Below the pieces are notes generated by a model that was not told where the DNA came from, did no database searches, and worked only from the letters and a program-made list of their open reading frames with translations. Of a stretch of 64,000 nucleotides of DNA, positions 26,493-38,100 are shown in pieces. Source of the DNA: Lachnospiraceae bacterium (GTDB lineage Bacteria; Bacillota; Clostridia; Lachnospirales; Lachnospiraceae). Position 1 is the first letter of the stretch; each line of letters starts with the position of its first letter. A program made the position numbers and the translations under genes. The stretch lies in contig JAQXTA010000015.1 in NCBI GenBank assembly GCA_029219245.1, forward strand, positions 103,264 through 167,263. The letters run 5' to 3'.

Positions 26493-27785
26493 CTATTTAC
26501 TAAGCTTACTCTCCCGATAGATGATATCGCTTCTGCCCGGACCATTGGAAACCATCGTAATCGGATATCCAATCTGCTCCTCAATAAATTCAATATAATT
26601 ACGGCAGTTTTCCGGAAGTTCTTCGTAAGTCTTAATTCCGCGGATATCGCATTTCCAACCCGGTAATTTTTTCAGAACCGGTTTTGCCTTCTCCAGTTTA
26701 TAGGTCACCGGGAAATCTGTAGTAACTTCCCCATCGATTTCATAGCCGACACAAACCGGAATCTCATCCAGGTAGCCGAGTACATCTAATACGGTAAAAG
26801 CCACATCGGTTGTTCCCTGTAAACGGCAGCCGTATTTGGAAGCCACACAGTCAAACCAGCCCATACGACGTGGACGGCCTGTTGTAGCGCCGAATTCACC
26901 GCCATCACCACCACGTCTGCGCAGCTCGTCTGCTTCCTCTCCAAAGATTTCCGATACGAAAGCGCCCGCTCCGACTGCGGAAGAGTATGCTTTACATACT
27001 GTAACAATCTGTTTGATTTCATAAGGTGGTATTCCTGCACCGATTGCTCCATAAGCAGCCAATGTAGAGGAAGATGTTACCATCGGATAAATACCATGGT
27101 CAGGGTCTTTCAGCGTACCAAGCTGACCTTCCAGCAAAATAGTCTTGCCTTCTTTGATTGCCTTATCCAGATAGGCAGAAACATCACATACATACGGTGC
27201 AATCATTTCTTTATACTCATGAAGGGTTGCCAACAGTTCTTCCGGTACAAGCAGTGGTTTGTGATACAGATGCTCTAACAGCACATTTTTGGTCTCACAG
27301 ATTCGCTCTACTTTCTCTTTCAGCAAATCCTCATCAAAGAGTTCGCTTACCTGAAAACCGATTTTAGCATATTTATCGGAATAAAAAGGTGCAATACCGG
27401 ACTTGGTAGAACCAAAGGATTTACCGCCCAGTCTTTCTTCCTCATACTGGTCAAAAAGAATATGATACGGCATAACCATCTGACAACGATCGGATACCAG
27501 AATTTTCGGCATCGGAACATTTCGGTCCGTAATGGATTTGATTTCGTTGAAAAGTATCGGAATGTTTAATGCCACACCATTTCCGATAATGCTTGTTGTA
27601 TGGTTATAAAATACGCCGGATGGTAAAGTATGAAGCGCAAACTTTCCATAATTGTTTACAATTGTGTGTCCCGCATTGGCACCACCCTGAAAACGAATGA
27701 TGATGTCTGCCTTTTCTGCCAGCATATCGGTAATTTTACCTTTTCCCTCGTCACCCCAGTTAGCACCTACTACTGCTTTTACCAT
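26493..27785 (-). CDS. purA: Adenylosuccinate synthetase
   Basis: A 430-aa GTP-dependent ligase joining IMP and aspartate in AMP synthesis. The ATG at 27785 with AGGAGG seven bases upstream gives VKAVVGANWGDEGKGK, the GTP P-loop; GGANAGHTIV, GVALNIPIL and the late TTGRPRRMGWFD motif follow. The length is typical. It lies behind purB but is separated by a terminator, so it has its own promoter or relies on read-through. Confidence 0.97.
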   Translation of the reverse strand: MVKAVVGANWGDEGKGKITDMLAEKADIIIRFQGGANAGHTIVNNYGKFALHTLPSGVFYNHTTSIIGNGVALNIPILFNEIKSITDRNVPMPKILVSDRCQMVMPYHILFDQYEEERLGGKSFGSTKSGIAPFYSDKYAKIGFQVSELFDEDLLKEKVERICETKNVLLEHLYHKPLLVPEELLATLHEYKEMIAPYVCDVSAYLDKAIKEGKTILLEGQLGTLKDPDHGIYPMVTSSSTLAAYGAIGAGIPPYEIKQIVTVCKAYSSAVGAGAFVSEIFGEEADELRRRGGDGGEFGATTGRPRRMGWFDCVASKYGCRLQGTTDVAFTVLDVLGYLDEIPVCVGYEIDGEVTTDFPVTYKLEKAKPVLKKLPGWKCDIRGIKTYEELPENCRNYIEFIEEQIGYPITMVSNGPGRSDIIYRESKLSK

Positions 27786-27833
27786 GATTTTTCCTCCTGA
27801 ATCTGCCCTTAATTTTTTATTACTCGTAAACAT

Positions 27834-27862
27834 AAAAAGGATGGGTTGTAAAAAACCCATCC
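27834..27862 (-). terminator. Terminator after purB
   Basis: A perfect 9-bp stem GGATGGGTT/AACCCATCC with 6-nt loop, then five T on the minus strand. It lies between purB and purA. Confidence 0.85.
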
Positions 27863-27953
27863 ACTTTAGTTTCTTACTTTATGATTATAATGCAACAATG
27901 CTCATAAGTAAAATCAATATTTATTATATGTGATATAAGCTGTTATTATTCTC

Positions 27954-29405
27954 TTACACATTAATTTCTGCTTTCACACCTAACAACTCCTTATTCTCTT
28001 CCAGAATCGGTGCCACTACTTCCTTTAAGAAGTTATCCACCTGTAACGGTGCACGTCCAACGTACTTTGCAGGATCCATCGTTTTCTGCAAGTCCTCCAG
28101 GCTCATGTTAAAAGCAGGATCTTCGGCAATCAACTCCAGTAAGTTGTTGTCTTTTCCTTCTTTTTTCACATTGGCACCTGCAATCATGGAAAGTTCACGA
28201 ATCTTCTCATGAAGCTCCTGACGATTTCCACCCATCTTAACGGCATCCATCATGATATTTTCAGTTGCCATAAACGGAAGTTCACTCATCAGGCGTTTGG
28301 TAATTACCTTGTCATATACAACCAGTCCGTCTACGACATTCAGACACAAGTCCAGAATACCATCGATTGCCAGAAAAGCTTCCGGAATGGAAAGTCTTTT
28401 GTTTGCAGAGTCATCCAGTGTTCTTTCAAACCACTGTGTTGCAGATGTAATCGCAGGATTTAATGCATCTACCATAACAAAACGGGATAAAGATGCAATT
28501 CGCTCGCTGCGCATCGGATTTCTCTTATAGGCCATTGCAGAAGAACCAATCTGGCTCTTTTCAAAAGGTTCCTCCACTTCCTTCAGATGCTGAAGCAGAC
28601 GGATATCATTGGACATCTTATGGGCAGATGCCGCAATGCCTGCCAGAATATTGCAGACTCTTGTATCCACTTTACGGGAATAGGTCTGACCGGATACCGG
28701 ATAACATTTTTCAAACCCCATCTTCTTCGCAATCATGGGATCAATTTTATCAATGGTTTCCTGATCCCCATCAAATAGCTCTAAGAAAGATGCCTGTGTT
28801 CCGGTCGTTCCTTTGGAGCCAAGAAGCTTCAAGGTAGAAAGCACATAATCCAGATCTTCTAAGTCCAGACAGAATTCCTGTGCCCAGAGAGTTGCTCTTT
28901 TTCCTACAGTAGTCGGCTGTGCCGGCTGAAAATGGGTAAAAGCAAGCGTCGGCAGATCCTTGTATTCTCTTGCAAACGTTGCCAGTTCGGCAATAACATT
29001 CACCAGTTTCTTCTTAACCAGTAAGAGTGCTTCCCGCATAACGATAATATCGGTATTATCTCCTACATAACAGGAAGTTGCACCCAGATGAATAATACCG
29101 GCTGCCTTCGGACACTGTTGTCCATAAGCATACACATGGCTCATAACATCATGACGAACCTCTTTTTCTCTCGCCTTTGCCACATCATAATTGATATCTT
29201 CGGCATGCGCTTTCAGTTCATCAATCTGTTCCTTTGTAATAACAGGCTTACCGTTCTGGCTAAGTCCCAATTCCATTTCGGTTTCTGCCAGTGCAATCCA
29301 TAATTTTCTCCAGGTCCTAAATTTCATATCCGGTGAAAAGATGTACTGCATTTCCTTGCTGGCATACCTTTCGGACAATGGACTTACATATCTGTCTGTA
29401 CTCAT
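27954..29405 (-). CDS. purB: Adenylosuccinate lyase
   Basis: A 483-aa fumarase/aspartase superfamily enzyme acting twice in purine synthesis (SAICAR to AICAR, and adenylosuccinate to AMP). Visible motifs are HLGATSCYVGDNTD (near residue 110), FTHFQPAQPTTVGKR and the signature SSAMAYKRNPMRSE. It follows purF by 57 bp in the same direction, and a terminator follows it. This puts three purine genes in one likely transcript. Confidence 0.97.
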   Translation of the reverse strand: MSTDRYVSPLSERYASKEMQYIFSPDMKFRTWRKLWIALAETEMELGLSQNGKPVITKEQIDELKAHAEDINYDVAKAREKEVRHDVMSHVYAYGQQCPKAAGIIHLGATSCYVGDNTDIIVMREALLLVKKKLVNVIAELATFAREYKDLPTLAFTHFQPAQPTTVGKRATLWAQEFCLDLEDLDYVLSTLKLLGSKGTTGTQASFLELFDGDQETIDKIDPMIAKKMGFEKCYPVSGQTYSRKVDTRVCNILAGIAASAHKMSNDIRLLQHLKEVEEPFEKSQIGSSAMAYKRNPMRSERIASLSRFVMVDALNPAITSATQWFERTLDDSANKRLSIPEAFLAIDGILDLCLNVVDGLVVYDKVITKRLMSELPFMATENIMMDAVKMGGNRQELHEKIRELSMIAGANVKKEGKDNNLLELIAEDPAFNMSLEDLQKTMDPAKYVGRAPLQVDNFLKEVVAPILEENKELLGVKAEINV

Positions 29406-29462
29406 AATTATTATTATCTCCTATCTCACATTCTACATACCATATCTCAGCATTTCTGCCTT

Positions 29463-30899
29463 CTACTTTTCAAAATCTCCGCGGATATCCTCTGTAGGCG
29501 GCTCCATCGGATACTGCCCGGTAAAACAGCCTTTACAGATACCAAGATGGTTCGCAATTTCATCCAGTCTGTCCACCCCCAGATATCCAAGCGAATCCGC
29601 ACCGATAATCTCACAGATTTCGTCAACGGTACGATTGTAAGCAATCAACTGTTCTCTGGCCGGTACATCCGTACCGAAGTAGCAGGGCCACAGAAACGGC
29701 GGTGAACTGACTCTCATATGCACTTCCTTTGCCCCGGCTTCCCGAAGCATCCTTACAATACGGTCAGAAGTCGTTCCCCGTACAATCGAATCATCAATCA
29801 TTATGATTCGCTTGCCCCTCACAGCTTCTTTAATAACATTCAGTTTCACCTGCACACTGCTTTCGCGGCTCTTTTGTTTCGGTTTAATAAAGGTCCGCCC
29901 TACATAAGTATTTTTTACAAAAGCCTGTCCGTAAGGAATTCCCGACTGCATGGAATATCCCAGTGCCGCACAGTTACCGGATTCCGGTACACCGACTACC
30001 AGATCTGCCTCCACCGGCGAATCCATTGCCAGATATTTTCCGGCAAGAATACGGGAATCATAAACACTGACACCGTCAATATGACTGTCCGGTCTTGCAA
30101 AATAAATATATTCAAAAACACATCTTGCATGTTTTTCTTCGGTCAGACACATACTCTTGTCTGATACAAGTCCTTTTTCCGGTGAAATCGTAACAATCTC
30201 ACCCGGTTCCACATCTCTGATAAAAGTTGCACCGATCGTATCCAAAGCACAGGTTTCCGATGCCAGTATATAGGCATTATCCCGTTTTCCAATACAAAGC
30301 GGTCGAAATCCATAAGGATCTCTTGCCCCAATTAACTTACGCGGGGACATGACTACTAATGAATATGCACCCTTGATTTTCTGCATAGCCCGTCCAACGG
30401 CCTCTTCCACAGTACCGCTGTTTAAACGTTCTCTTGCAATATGGTAGGCAATCACTTCGGAATCTATCGTTGTCTGAAAAATCGCTCCTGAATATTCCAA
30501 TTCATGACGAAGTTCCGGTGCATTGATTAAATTTCCGTTGTGTGCCAGTCCCAAGGTACCTTTCACATAATTCAGAACTAATGGCTGCGCATTTTCTCTG
30601 GTACTGCTGCCTGCTGTCGAATATCTGACATGTCCTACGCCGATATCCCCCTTTAATTTTTCCAGGGTATCCGGTGTAAAATTCTCATTTAGCAGTCCCA
30701 TTTCTTTTGCACTTAATACTTTACCTTTGGGTCCATTGGTATCACTGACTGCTATACCGCAGCTTTCCTGTCCTCGATGCTGCAAAGCAAACAAACCATA
30801 ATAAATGGTAGATGCCACATCATTTCCATCGAAATCATAAATACCAAAAACACCACATTCTTCCCCTAGTTTGTCTGATTTTTCCATCTGACTAACCAT
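29463..30899 (-). CDS. purF: Amidophosphoribosyltransferase
   Basis: A 478-aa enzyme of the first committed step of purine synthesis (PRPP and glutamine to phosphoribosylamine). A short propeptide of about 14 residues precedes Cys15 in EECGVFGIY, the Ntn glutaminase nucleophile after cleavage. The PRPP loop is IIMIDDSIVRGTT. The C-terminal CKGCFTGQYP fits the iron-sulfur type of PurF found in Bacillus. The start could be 30899 or the ATG at 30887. Confidence 0.97.
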   Translation of the reverse strand: MVSQMEKSDKLGEECGVFGIYDFDGNDVASTIYYGLFALQHRGQESCGIAVSDTNGPKGKVLSAKEMGLLNENFTPDTLEKLKGDIGVGHVRYSTAGSSTRENAQPLVLNYVKGTLGLAHNGNLINAPELRHELEYSGAIFQTTIDSEVIAYHIARERLNSGTVEEAVGRAMQKIKGAYSLVVMSPRKLIGARDPYGFRPLCIGKRDNAYILASETCALDTIGATFIRDVEPGEIVTISPEKGLVSDKSMCLTEEKHARCVFEYIYFARPDSHIDGVSVYDSRILAGKYLAMDSPVEADLVVGVPESGNCAALGYSMQSGIPYGQAFVKNTYVGRTFIKPKQKSRESSVQVKLNVIKEAVRGKRIIMIDDSIVRGTTSDRIVRMLREAGAKEVHMRVSSPPFLWPCYFGTDVPAREQLIAYNRTVDEICEIIGADSLGYLGVDRLDEIANHLGICKGCFTGQYPMEPPTEDIRGDFEK

Positions 30900-30956
30900 A
30901 TTTTCGCTTTATGCTCCTGCTGTTCTGATTTTTATAATATTATATTAAACAAAATC

Positions 30957-31661
30957 TTATAAGCCCAATCGTTTAAATACTTCGTTGTAAGCTTCTTCTA
31001 CATTTCCCAAATCTCTACGGAAACGGTCTTTATCCAGTTTCTCATTGGTATGTACATCCCATAATCTACAGGTATCCGGGCTTGTTTCATCTGCCAGAAT
31101 AATCTGACCATGATAGCGGCCAAACTCAATTTTGAAGTCGATTAACTTAATATCTGCCTGCAGGAAATATTTTTTCAAAACATCATTTACTTTGAAGGCA
31201 TATTTCTTAATAGTTTCAATCTCTTCCCATGTTGCAAGTCCTAATGCTACTGCAAAATAGCTGTTGATAAGCGGATCGCCCAGCTCATCGTTCTTATAAC
31301 TAAATTCGATAGTAGGTTCTGCAAAAGGAGTTCCCTCCGGTACTCCCAGTCTTTTCGAGAAGCTTCCGGCTGCCACATTACGGATGATTACCTCTAACGG
31401 TACAATCTCCACTTTTTTGACTGCGGTTTCTCTGTCACTTAACTCTTCAACAAAATGAGTAGGAACACCTTCCTTTTCCAGAAGTTTGAAAACATGGTTG
31501 GTCATACGGTTATTGATAACACCCTTGCCAACAATTGTTCCCTTCTTTTCGCCATTAAATGCAGTTGCATCATCTTTGTAATCCACGATTAAAATATCCG
31601 GATCATCCGTTGTAAATACTTTTTTGGCTTTACCTTCATAAAGCTGTTCCAATTTTTTCAT
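30957..31661 (-). CDS. purC: SAICAR synthetase
   Basis: A 234-aa ATP-dependent ligase (CAIR plus aspartate). The N-terminus [10 protein letters not shown] and the motifs [17 protein letters not shown] and [10 protein letters not shown] are diagnostic. It begins the purC-purF-purB set. The upstream 69 bases to the coiled-coil gene contain no clear promoter or purine riboswitch, so it may be read from further upstream. Confidence 0.97.
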   Translation of the reverse strand: MKKLEQLYEGKAKKVFTTDDPDILIVDYKDDATAFNGEKKGTIVGKGVINNRMTNHVFKLLEKEGVPTHFVEELSDRETAVKKVEIVPLEVIIRNVAAGSFSKRLGVPEGTPFAEPTIEFSYKNDELGDPLINSYFAVALGLATWEEIETIKKYAFKVNDVLKKYFLQADIKLIDFKIEFGRYHGQIILADETSPDTCRLWDVHTNEKLDKDRFRRDLGNVEEAYNEVFKRLGL

Positions 31662-31730
31662 TGTAGTTACCTACCTTTCCTCATGATTTTCTCAAAATCG
31701 AAATCGTATTTGCGAACATGCATTTTTATT

Positions 31731-32915
31731 TTACATACTTTTCTCATACTTTTCAACCGTTTCAAGTATTTCTCTTGCATATTGCGGATAACGATTTACA
31801 AGCTCCTTAATTTCTTTCTGGGAACCTCCGGCTACAACTTCCTTGTTATAATCCATTCTCCTTCTTAAAGACTGTCTCCGGATAATCAGATTATGGCGTA
31901 TTTCTACCATCTCTTTATGGTCTAAGATTGCCTCCGTCTGATGCAACCAGATTGCCGGATCGCTAATCTGATAACATTTCAGAATCCGGAGCAGTTCCTG
32001 TTGGTTATAATCCAGTTCCAACTCGGCACGTCTGTATTTCTCCCGTTCCTCTTTCTCTTCATGATAGTTCTGCCACAATTTTTCCAATTCTTCTGCACTG
32101 GATACATTATATTTCAGATATAGATAATCCAGTAGATTAGTATTATTGACATAACGGATTTTGACTTTATTCTGCAGCAGAATAATCTTGTTAATGCCAA
32201 GTTCCACTCTTTTTAGCTCTCTTCTTGCCTCAGAATGCTTCACATAAACAATCGTAAGTACAACTGCTGCCACACCGGCTGTCACAAGATAGCCCGTCTT
32301 CGTTTCCATTTCCAGAAAGAACTGTAATAAAAGGAGTAACAGCAGGCAAAGTCCCAGTGCCGTAATGCAGATAACCGCCATTCCTTTTGTATCTGCAATA
32401 GCTCCCATCAGTTCACTTTTTCGATAGAGATAGGCATGTTTCTCACCCTCCAACCGATTCAGATCCTTTTTCACAAGGTCCTGATATTCTTCTGCTTTCT
32501 TTAACTTTTGACAGCCATCCTCTACTTCATCAATCATTCTTTCCATCTGCTGGAAACGTTCATCACTCATCCGGCGTTTCCTGTACATGTAATCGTCCCG
32601 GCTGTTCTGCAGAAGTTCTACTTTCTTGGCACAGGCTTTCAGTTCCTCTGTTTCCTCTTCCGGCAGGGCTTCTATTTCTTCCATATCCTTCAGATAAGAA
32701 GTAACCATATTGTATTCAAAGGTCAGATTTTCTAACTCTTTGGAAGCATCCGCTATCTTCTCCAGACAATTATGAACATATTCCTCTCTGATTTCCCGGT
32801 TGCCCAGATCAAGGGATTCTTCCGAAGAAATTTCCTCCCAATCCTCTTCTTCCTCATAATCCGGTTCCATGACTGCCTTATTCCGTCTTGAAAATATCTT
32901 TTTTAACCACTTCAT
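31731..32915 (-). CDS. Coiled-coil membrane protein of the four-gene cluster
   Basis: About 394 aa, family not recognised. The start at 32915 (GAGGA upstream) is preferred to 32927. An acidic N-terminus (residues 20-40) is followed by about 140 residues of coiled-coil, two close membrane helices (about 200-222 and 230-250, the first Leu-rich) and another 140 residues of coiled-coil with a final short helical region. The layout suggests a cytosolic coiled-coil pair held to the membrane by a hairpin. It is last in a set of four genes of unknown function and lies just before purC. Confidence 0.7.
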   Translation of the reverse strand: MKWLKKIFSRRNKAVMEPDYEEEEDWEEISSEESLDLGNREIREEYVHNCLEKIADASKELENLTFEYNMVTSYLKDMEEIEALPEEETEELKACAKKVELLQNSRDDYMYRKRRMSDERFQQMERMIDEVEDGCQKLKKAEEYQDLVKKDLNRLEGEKHAYLYRKSELMGAIADTKGMAVICITALGLCLLLLLLLQFFLEMETKTGYLVTAGVAAVVLTIVYVKHSEARRELKRVELGINKIILLQNKVKIRYVNNTNLLDYLYLKYNVSSAEELEKLWQNYHEEKEEREKYRRAELELDYNQQELLRILKCYQISDPAIWLHQTEAILDHKEMVEIRHNLIIRRQSLRRRMDYNKEVVAGGSQKEIKELVNRYPQYAREILETVEKYEKSM

Positions 32916-32975
32916 ATCATTCCTCATTTCTGCGCGGACAATTGCACATAACGGTATTTCTCTGTCCGGCTCCAG

Positions 32976-33824
32976 TTACTCCGCCATATTCTCCCGATAG
33001 GTATCTTTCAGAGAATTTGTAATTTTCTCAATTTCACTATAGTATGGAACCGTACTGCCTGCCGTACTGTTTCCTTCTTCCTTGCAAACCTTAAGGGTAA
33101 AAAGCATCCGGTTCTCATCAGTGGTATCAAACTGTCCTTTTGCCTGATCAATCAACCGTTCTACCTGCAGGGACAATTCGTGATAATTCGGATTCTTTGC
33201 AATATACTCAATATATTCCTTATCTTTGCTTCCCATCCTACGCGCTATAAGATGCTGTCGCAGACTTTCCACATTTCCGTTTATCCGATAGGCCTCCAGG
33301 AAATCTTCTGCTGCATATTCAAACAAAAACAGACTGGCATTTACCACGCCCATATTATGTCTGATTTTTCCCCGAAGCTCTATTTCTTCTTCCGGCAGCT
33401 GTTCCAACAAGGCTTCATACTGTTCCATGGCAAGTGCATAGCGTTTATTCTGCAACAGATAATCTGCTTTCGTTTTTTGCTTTTCACAAGGACTTAATCC
33501 GGCATTGTTTTTGATAACCGTTTCTATCTGCGCTATCTCCTCTTCGGAATAAAGTCCTGCATATTCCAGAATAGTCCCCACATAAGCAGCAGGAGAACCC
33601 TTCTGGTTAACAAGGGAAAAGAGGGAATGAGCCAGTGCCGACAAACCACATTGTTCATCCAGCCAGCGAGCCAGCTTATCACTTACAATTTCCTGATCCA
33701 GAAACTCTGCATTCCCTGCCAGACAATAGCAGAGTTCCTCTACGGAATATAAGTTTACATAAGTTTTATCAAAAAAATAGGGTGTTTCTGCATATTTTCC
33801 GGTTTCCATTATGATATGGCTCAT
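32976..33824 (-). CDS. Helical-repeat protein of the four-gene cluster
   Basis: A 282-aa soluble protein, family not recognised. Residues 110-200 contain TPR-like helix pairs (KADYLLQNKRYALAMEQYEAL; ASLFLFEYAAEDFLEAYRI). The N-terminal 100 residues are a separate helical domain. No signal or membrane segment. It follows the ASKHA-like gene by 30 bases. A scaffold or adaptor role for the other three products is likely but inferred. Confidence 0.7.
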   Translation of the reverse strand: MSHIIMETGKYAETPYFFDKTYVNLYSVEELCYCLAGNAEFLDQEIVSDKLARWLDEQCGLSALAHSLFSLVNQKGSPAAYVGTILEYAGLYSEEEIAQIETVIKNNAGLSPCEKQKTKADYLLQNKRYALAMEQYEALLEQLPEEEIELRGKIRHNMGVVNASLFLFEYAAEDFLEAYRINGNVESLRQHLIARRMGSKDKEYIEYIAKNPNYHELSLQVERLIDQAKGQFDTTDENRMLFTLKVCKEEGNSTAGSTVPYYSEIEKITNSLKDTYRENMAE

Positions 33825-33854
33825 GCAAATACCATGCCTCTCTTCCTGCTTTTT

Positions 33855-35168
33855 CTACACTACCGTAAACTGTTTCTTCCATACTTTTCCGGATGAAGGA
33901 AACAATTCACCAAACCCCAGATCTTTTATCTGTACCTCGGCACATTCCGTAGATATCATTTTTATTTCCATATGAAATCTGCTAAATGCCCCCTTGCGTA
34001 AAGGTGCATCCTCCAAAAGCATTTCCTGTTCCGATGCGCTCTTTCCGGTAAGTGGTGTAATCACAAAAGAAATCCTTCTTTCCTCTCCCCTAAGCAGGAA
34101 ATCACATTCCTTATGCACTTCGTACCAGTTTTCTCCCGCATCTAACAGTGCAAAATAGGAGTCTTTTCCTCTTCTTATCACATTCATCCCTACATTTGCC
34201 TTAAGCTTATCCGGCCCTAAAAAGATATGCCCCTTTCCGGCTTCACTCGGTTCTATCCTCTCTAAAAGACCATAACAGGCACCTTTGCAAAAAAGGTTAT
34301 TTCCCTGAAAAACTCTGCGGTTCCTGCAAAGGAAACGCAGGGACTCTTCTGCCCATCCGTCCCGGAAGCCATCTCCCAGAAGATAAGCAGTCGAGAGGAT
34401 TCTTCCACTACATTGTTTCTCCAGAACATCCAGAAATTTTTCATCTGCCAGACGATAGCTGTCCTTTTTAATCGTCTCTTCCTCCTGCTCACCCGGCAGT
34501 ACCAGCGTAGGATAATCCTGTTCCTCAATCAATACAACGATTGGCGTGGTCTTTTTATTACATTCCATCCGATAGGTTTTGAGCCTTTTTCCATTATGTT
34601 CACAGGCAAGCACCTGATGATTCCATAGCTCCTCCGGCTGATGCAACACAAAATAATAAAAGCTTTCCGTATGACTCTGGAAATAGATGCGTGATGTTTT
34701 TAAATTCAGATTGACTGCTGCCTTCGCCAGCACCTCTACCATCCGGTCATCCAGATTATCCACTGTAAACATCAGTGCATCTATTTTTTCAATGGTTGCA
34801 ATAAATCCCATCAAAGCCAGACTTCTTTTTAGGAATAAGGTCAGCAGTGCAATCGGATCATATTCCATCTCATCCACAAGAAGCATATCCCCTTTTTTGG
34901 CAGCTTCCACCAGATTTGTTACCAGAATCCCTTCTTCACCGCTGTTTTTGACAGCATCCTTTCCGTAGAACCACTGATTGACTCCTTTTCGTTTACATAA
35001 TACTGTAGGGATATTATATTGCTTTGTTCCGACAACCGTCGCTACACTCTCTACTTCATCCTCGCCCAGAATGCAATAGCTGATTTGTGAGAAATCATCT
35101 CCCAGGTCATAACCTGCCAGTATACTGCCTTTATGCAATTTTTCCTCTTCTTTTCGTTCAAAGAACAT
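33855..35168 (-). CDS. Actin/Hsp70-fold-like protein of the four-gene cluster (DUF5716-like)
   Basis: A 437-aa soluble protein. The N-terminus ILAGYDLGDDFSQISYCIL resembles the first phosphate loop (DxG) of the ASKHA superfamily, and residues 250-300 (AYLLGDGFRDGW) resemble the late adenosine loop. The last 110 residues look beta-rich like an Hsp70 substrate domain (YFALLDAGENWYEVHKECDF; ISFVITPLTG). I recall DUF5716 as the name of such Lachnospiraceae proteins, unverified. It starts 15 bases after the 1190-aa gene. An ATP-dependent, chaperone-like part is a reasonable but unproven idea. Confidence 0.65.
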   Translation of the reverse strand: MFFERKEEEKLHKGSILAGYDLGDDFSQISYCILGEDEVESVATVVGTKQYNIPTVLCKRKGVNQWFYGKDAVKNSGEEGILVTNLVEAAKKGDMLLVDEMEYDPIALLTLFLKRSLALMGFIATIEKIDALMFTVDNLDDRMVEVLAKAAVNLNLKTSRIYFQSHTESFYYFVLHQPEELWNHQVLACEHNGKRLKTYRMECNKKTTPIVVLIEEQDYPTLVLPGEQEEETIKKDSYRLADEKFLDVLEKQCSGRILSTAYLLGDGFRDGWAEESLRFLCRNRRVFQGNNLFCKGACYGLLERIEPSEAGKGHIFLGPDKLKANVGMNVIRRGKDSYFALLDAGENWYEVHKECDFLLRGEERRISFVITPLTGKSASEQEMLLEDAPLRKGAFSRFHMEIKMISTECAEVQIKDLGFGELFPSSGKVWKKQFTVV

Positions 35169-35182
35169 ACTTACTTCCTCAC

Positions 35183-38100
35183 TTACAGCATCGTAAACAG
35201 CTTATCCACCATAAAGTCTTTTCGATAATATTCTTCCAACAGATGATCTACCGTATCATAATCCTGCAATGTTTTGCCAATCATGATATCATTTAACATA
35301 CTGAACCGACTCTCGCCAGTCGAGCTTCCAATATCACTCCTGCTTATGGTGCCGCTTTGTGTCAGCTGTTCCTTACCATTTTCCTCTTCGGTAATATAAT
35401 ATTGCAGCCGTTCTCCAAAAAACAGGGTAAATTCCTTCACACAGATACCTGCAAATATATCTCTCATCTCTTCTTTACAGTATTCCTGCTCGCTTCCATC
35501 CTCTTTTTGAATCAGAAAATGAATTACGGCACGATGTCCCGGTTTGGCCCGATATTCCAGAATCGATTTATCCAGATATCGATCCAATACCGAAAGATAT
35601 CCCTGATACTCTTTAAACATCGGCAGCACAATCTGCTTCTGCAGAAGCTCCTGTAGAAACTGGCAGATAACGTTGCGGATATCCTCCGTAATCTCCTGAT
35701 TGTTTTCCGCATAATACTTCAAATAAGCGAGCTTACAAACAAGATGTAACGAAACCTCTTCCCCGTAAAGCTTTTTAATCATCTGAATAAGATAAGCTTC
35801 CGTTATCTTTTCTTTTACTACATAATCATAGCAACACTGCGATAAGAATGCCGCAATCAGTCTTTCCTTGCCTCCCTCTTTGACATAGGATTGGAATATT
35901 TCGCTCTTTTCCCCTATAAAAGAACCTGTATACAGCATTTGTAAAAGAATCCGTTCACTCAGTTCATAGGTATCTACTCCAAACTCCTTTGCCGTTTTCC
36001 AGATATCTCTCATATCCTTAATACTGCCATCGAAATATTTTACAAGGTACTGCAGTACCTTCTCATCATATTTTCCCTTTTTCAAAACATATTGTAGGAT
36101 TCCGGTCATCATGGTGTCTTCTGTCAGATCATTCTGCTCCAACAGACGGCTGCATAATTTTACCAATACCTTTGCATCCATGCTGTACGGACTGCTGTAG
36201 CAAACCCATTCATAGGCTTCCGGATACATCCCCCGGATTACCATAATACGCACAATATCTTTTCGGTCACTGATGGAAATCATCTCCGGTTTCAGACGAA
36301 GCAGATACTCGTCTAACTCCCTCATCCGGTCTTTCTCATAATAAAACTGCACCAGCTTCGCCCGGATATCCAGCCGATAGGATTCTGCAATCATTTCCGA
36401 ATCTGCCAGTTGTTTAAACCGCTCCACATTTTCCTCATGAATTACGATAAAATTCTTATGTTCAAAACAGACATGAAAATTGTATCCCATATGTTCCCCG
36501 AGAAACGGTGCTGCCATTAAAGATAGTTTTCCTGTCGTTATCAACCTTTCCGCATGAGAGGGAACGCTGACCGTATAGCGATTTTGTTCTCCATCTTCCA
36601 ACACCAATTTACAATCCGCATCATAAATTGGTATCTGTACCTTCCTGCCAATGACCGGATAGGCCTTTTGCACCGTACAATAAGGATATACCGGAATAAC
36701 CTGCCTGATGTTATCACTTTCTATAGTAATATCCTGCATAAATAAAAGTGTCATCAGTTCTTCCGCATTTTCCGAATCTACCATCGGATGTGTCAGCACA
36801 TTCCGATACAAATAAGCAAGATCTTTGTTAATTCTTCCCTTTTTTATCTGTTCCAGAACAAAATGCTCTATTGCAGGGAGATAGTTGGAATAAATTTCCG
36901 GAATTTCTTCCTGATGCCTGTACACATAGGCATATATATACGCCGTAATCTCATAATTTAAATCACTCTGGTAGGAAAAATACATCAATACCATTTTGGG
37001 AAGGGTACTTTTCTCATCCAGTGGGGCCGACATCATATAATATTCATACAGTCGGGTAATACGAAGATTCTGTTCCACTCCTGCCTGATACCAGCGGAAA
37101 TATTTTTCTCCATACCGGTTGCCCTTTATAAGCGTTGTGCAGATAGCATGAAGAATATCATTCTGCGGTCTTTCCTCATAACAAGCAATCAGAATATGAA
37201 ACAGAAGCTTGGAATATCCTTTCTGTTTCTGCGCCAGATATAATAGCTGTAAAACAATTTCTTCCTTCATCAGCTCATGTTTTACCGCATAATTTAAAAC
37301 CTGTAATTCAAATTCACCAAGTTTTAAGAGCATTGCCGGATTCATACACAATAAATGCCATGCTTCCACATAAATCATGGGACTGGTACAATGTGCCTGA
37401 AACAATTCCTCTAACAATACCCATTTTCTGGAAGGGCTCTTCGTATATTCATCGGACAGGAATAAAAGCAGCCACGCAATTCGCCAGTTGCCGCGATTTC
37501 TCTCATAAATTCCCGCAATCTGTCCTGCGACCGCATCTACATATGCGTCCTCTTTCCCGGAAAGTGCTGTCAGATAAAGAAAATAACACCAGAGTTCCGG
37601 TTGCTCTTCCTGACATAACTCTACCTGCTCCCGATTCTGTTCCAGAATCCATTTTGCCTCATTTGTCCTCTCTTCTGTGATGAGCAGCTGTGCCTGGAAC
37701 ATTCTTGCAGCCAAATCCTTATCATCCATCTCTCGCAGCTTTTCCACCAGTTTTCCGGTTTCCTGCATCCATGTTTTCGTACTGATTTTTTTCAGACGAA
37801 ATGCCTGATAATATTCCATAAGCTGCAGAAGTGTCCATTTTCTCTCTTTCCGCAGTCCCAATAGTCTTCTGCCACCCTGCCGATTCATATGATTAACCAC
37901 TGTAACCGGTATGCAGATAATCTGCTCACCATTTATCAGCCGGATACATCCATAATTATTGCCCGCATGAAGTTTGTCATCCTCTATGTAATAATACAGG
38001 CGATACAGATTACCAAGAAAAGCATCATCGGTAATCGTTTCCTCATTGACCTTCAAAAAGTCCCCCTCTGTTTCAACCTGCAGACAGGTATAGCCCCAAC

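Noticed and set aside
31690..31730. PurR box or purine riboswitch before purC
   Set aside because: TTTGCGAACATG resembles a PurBox core but has two mismatches and no partner at the usual spacing; no purine riboswitch fold fits in 69 bases.
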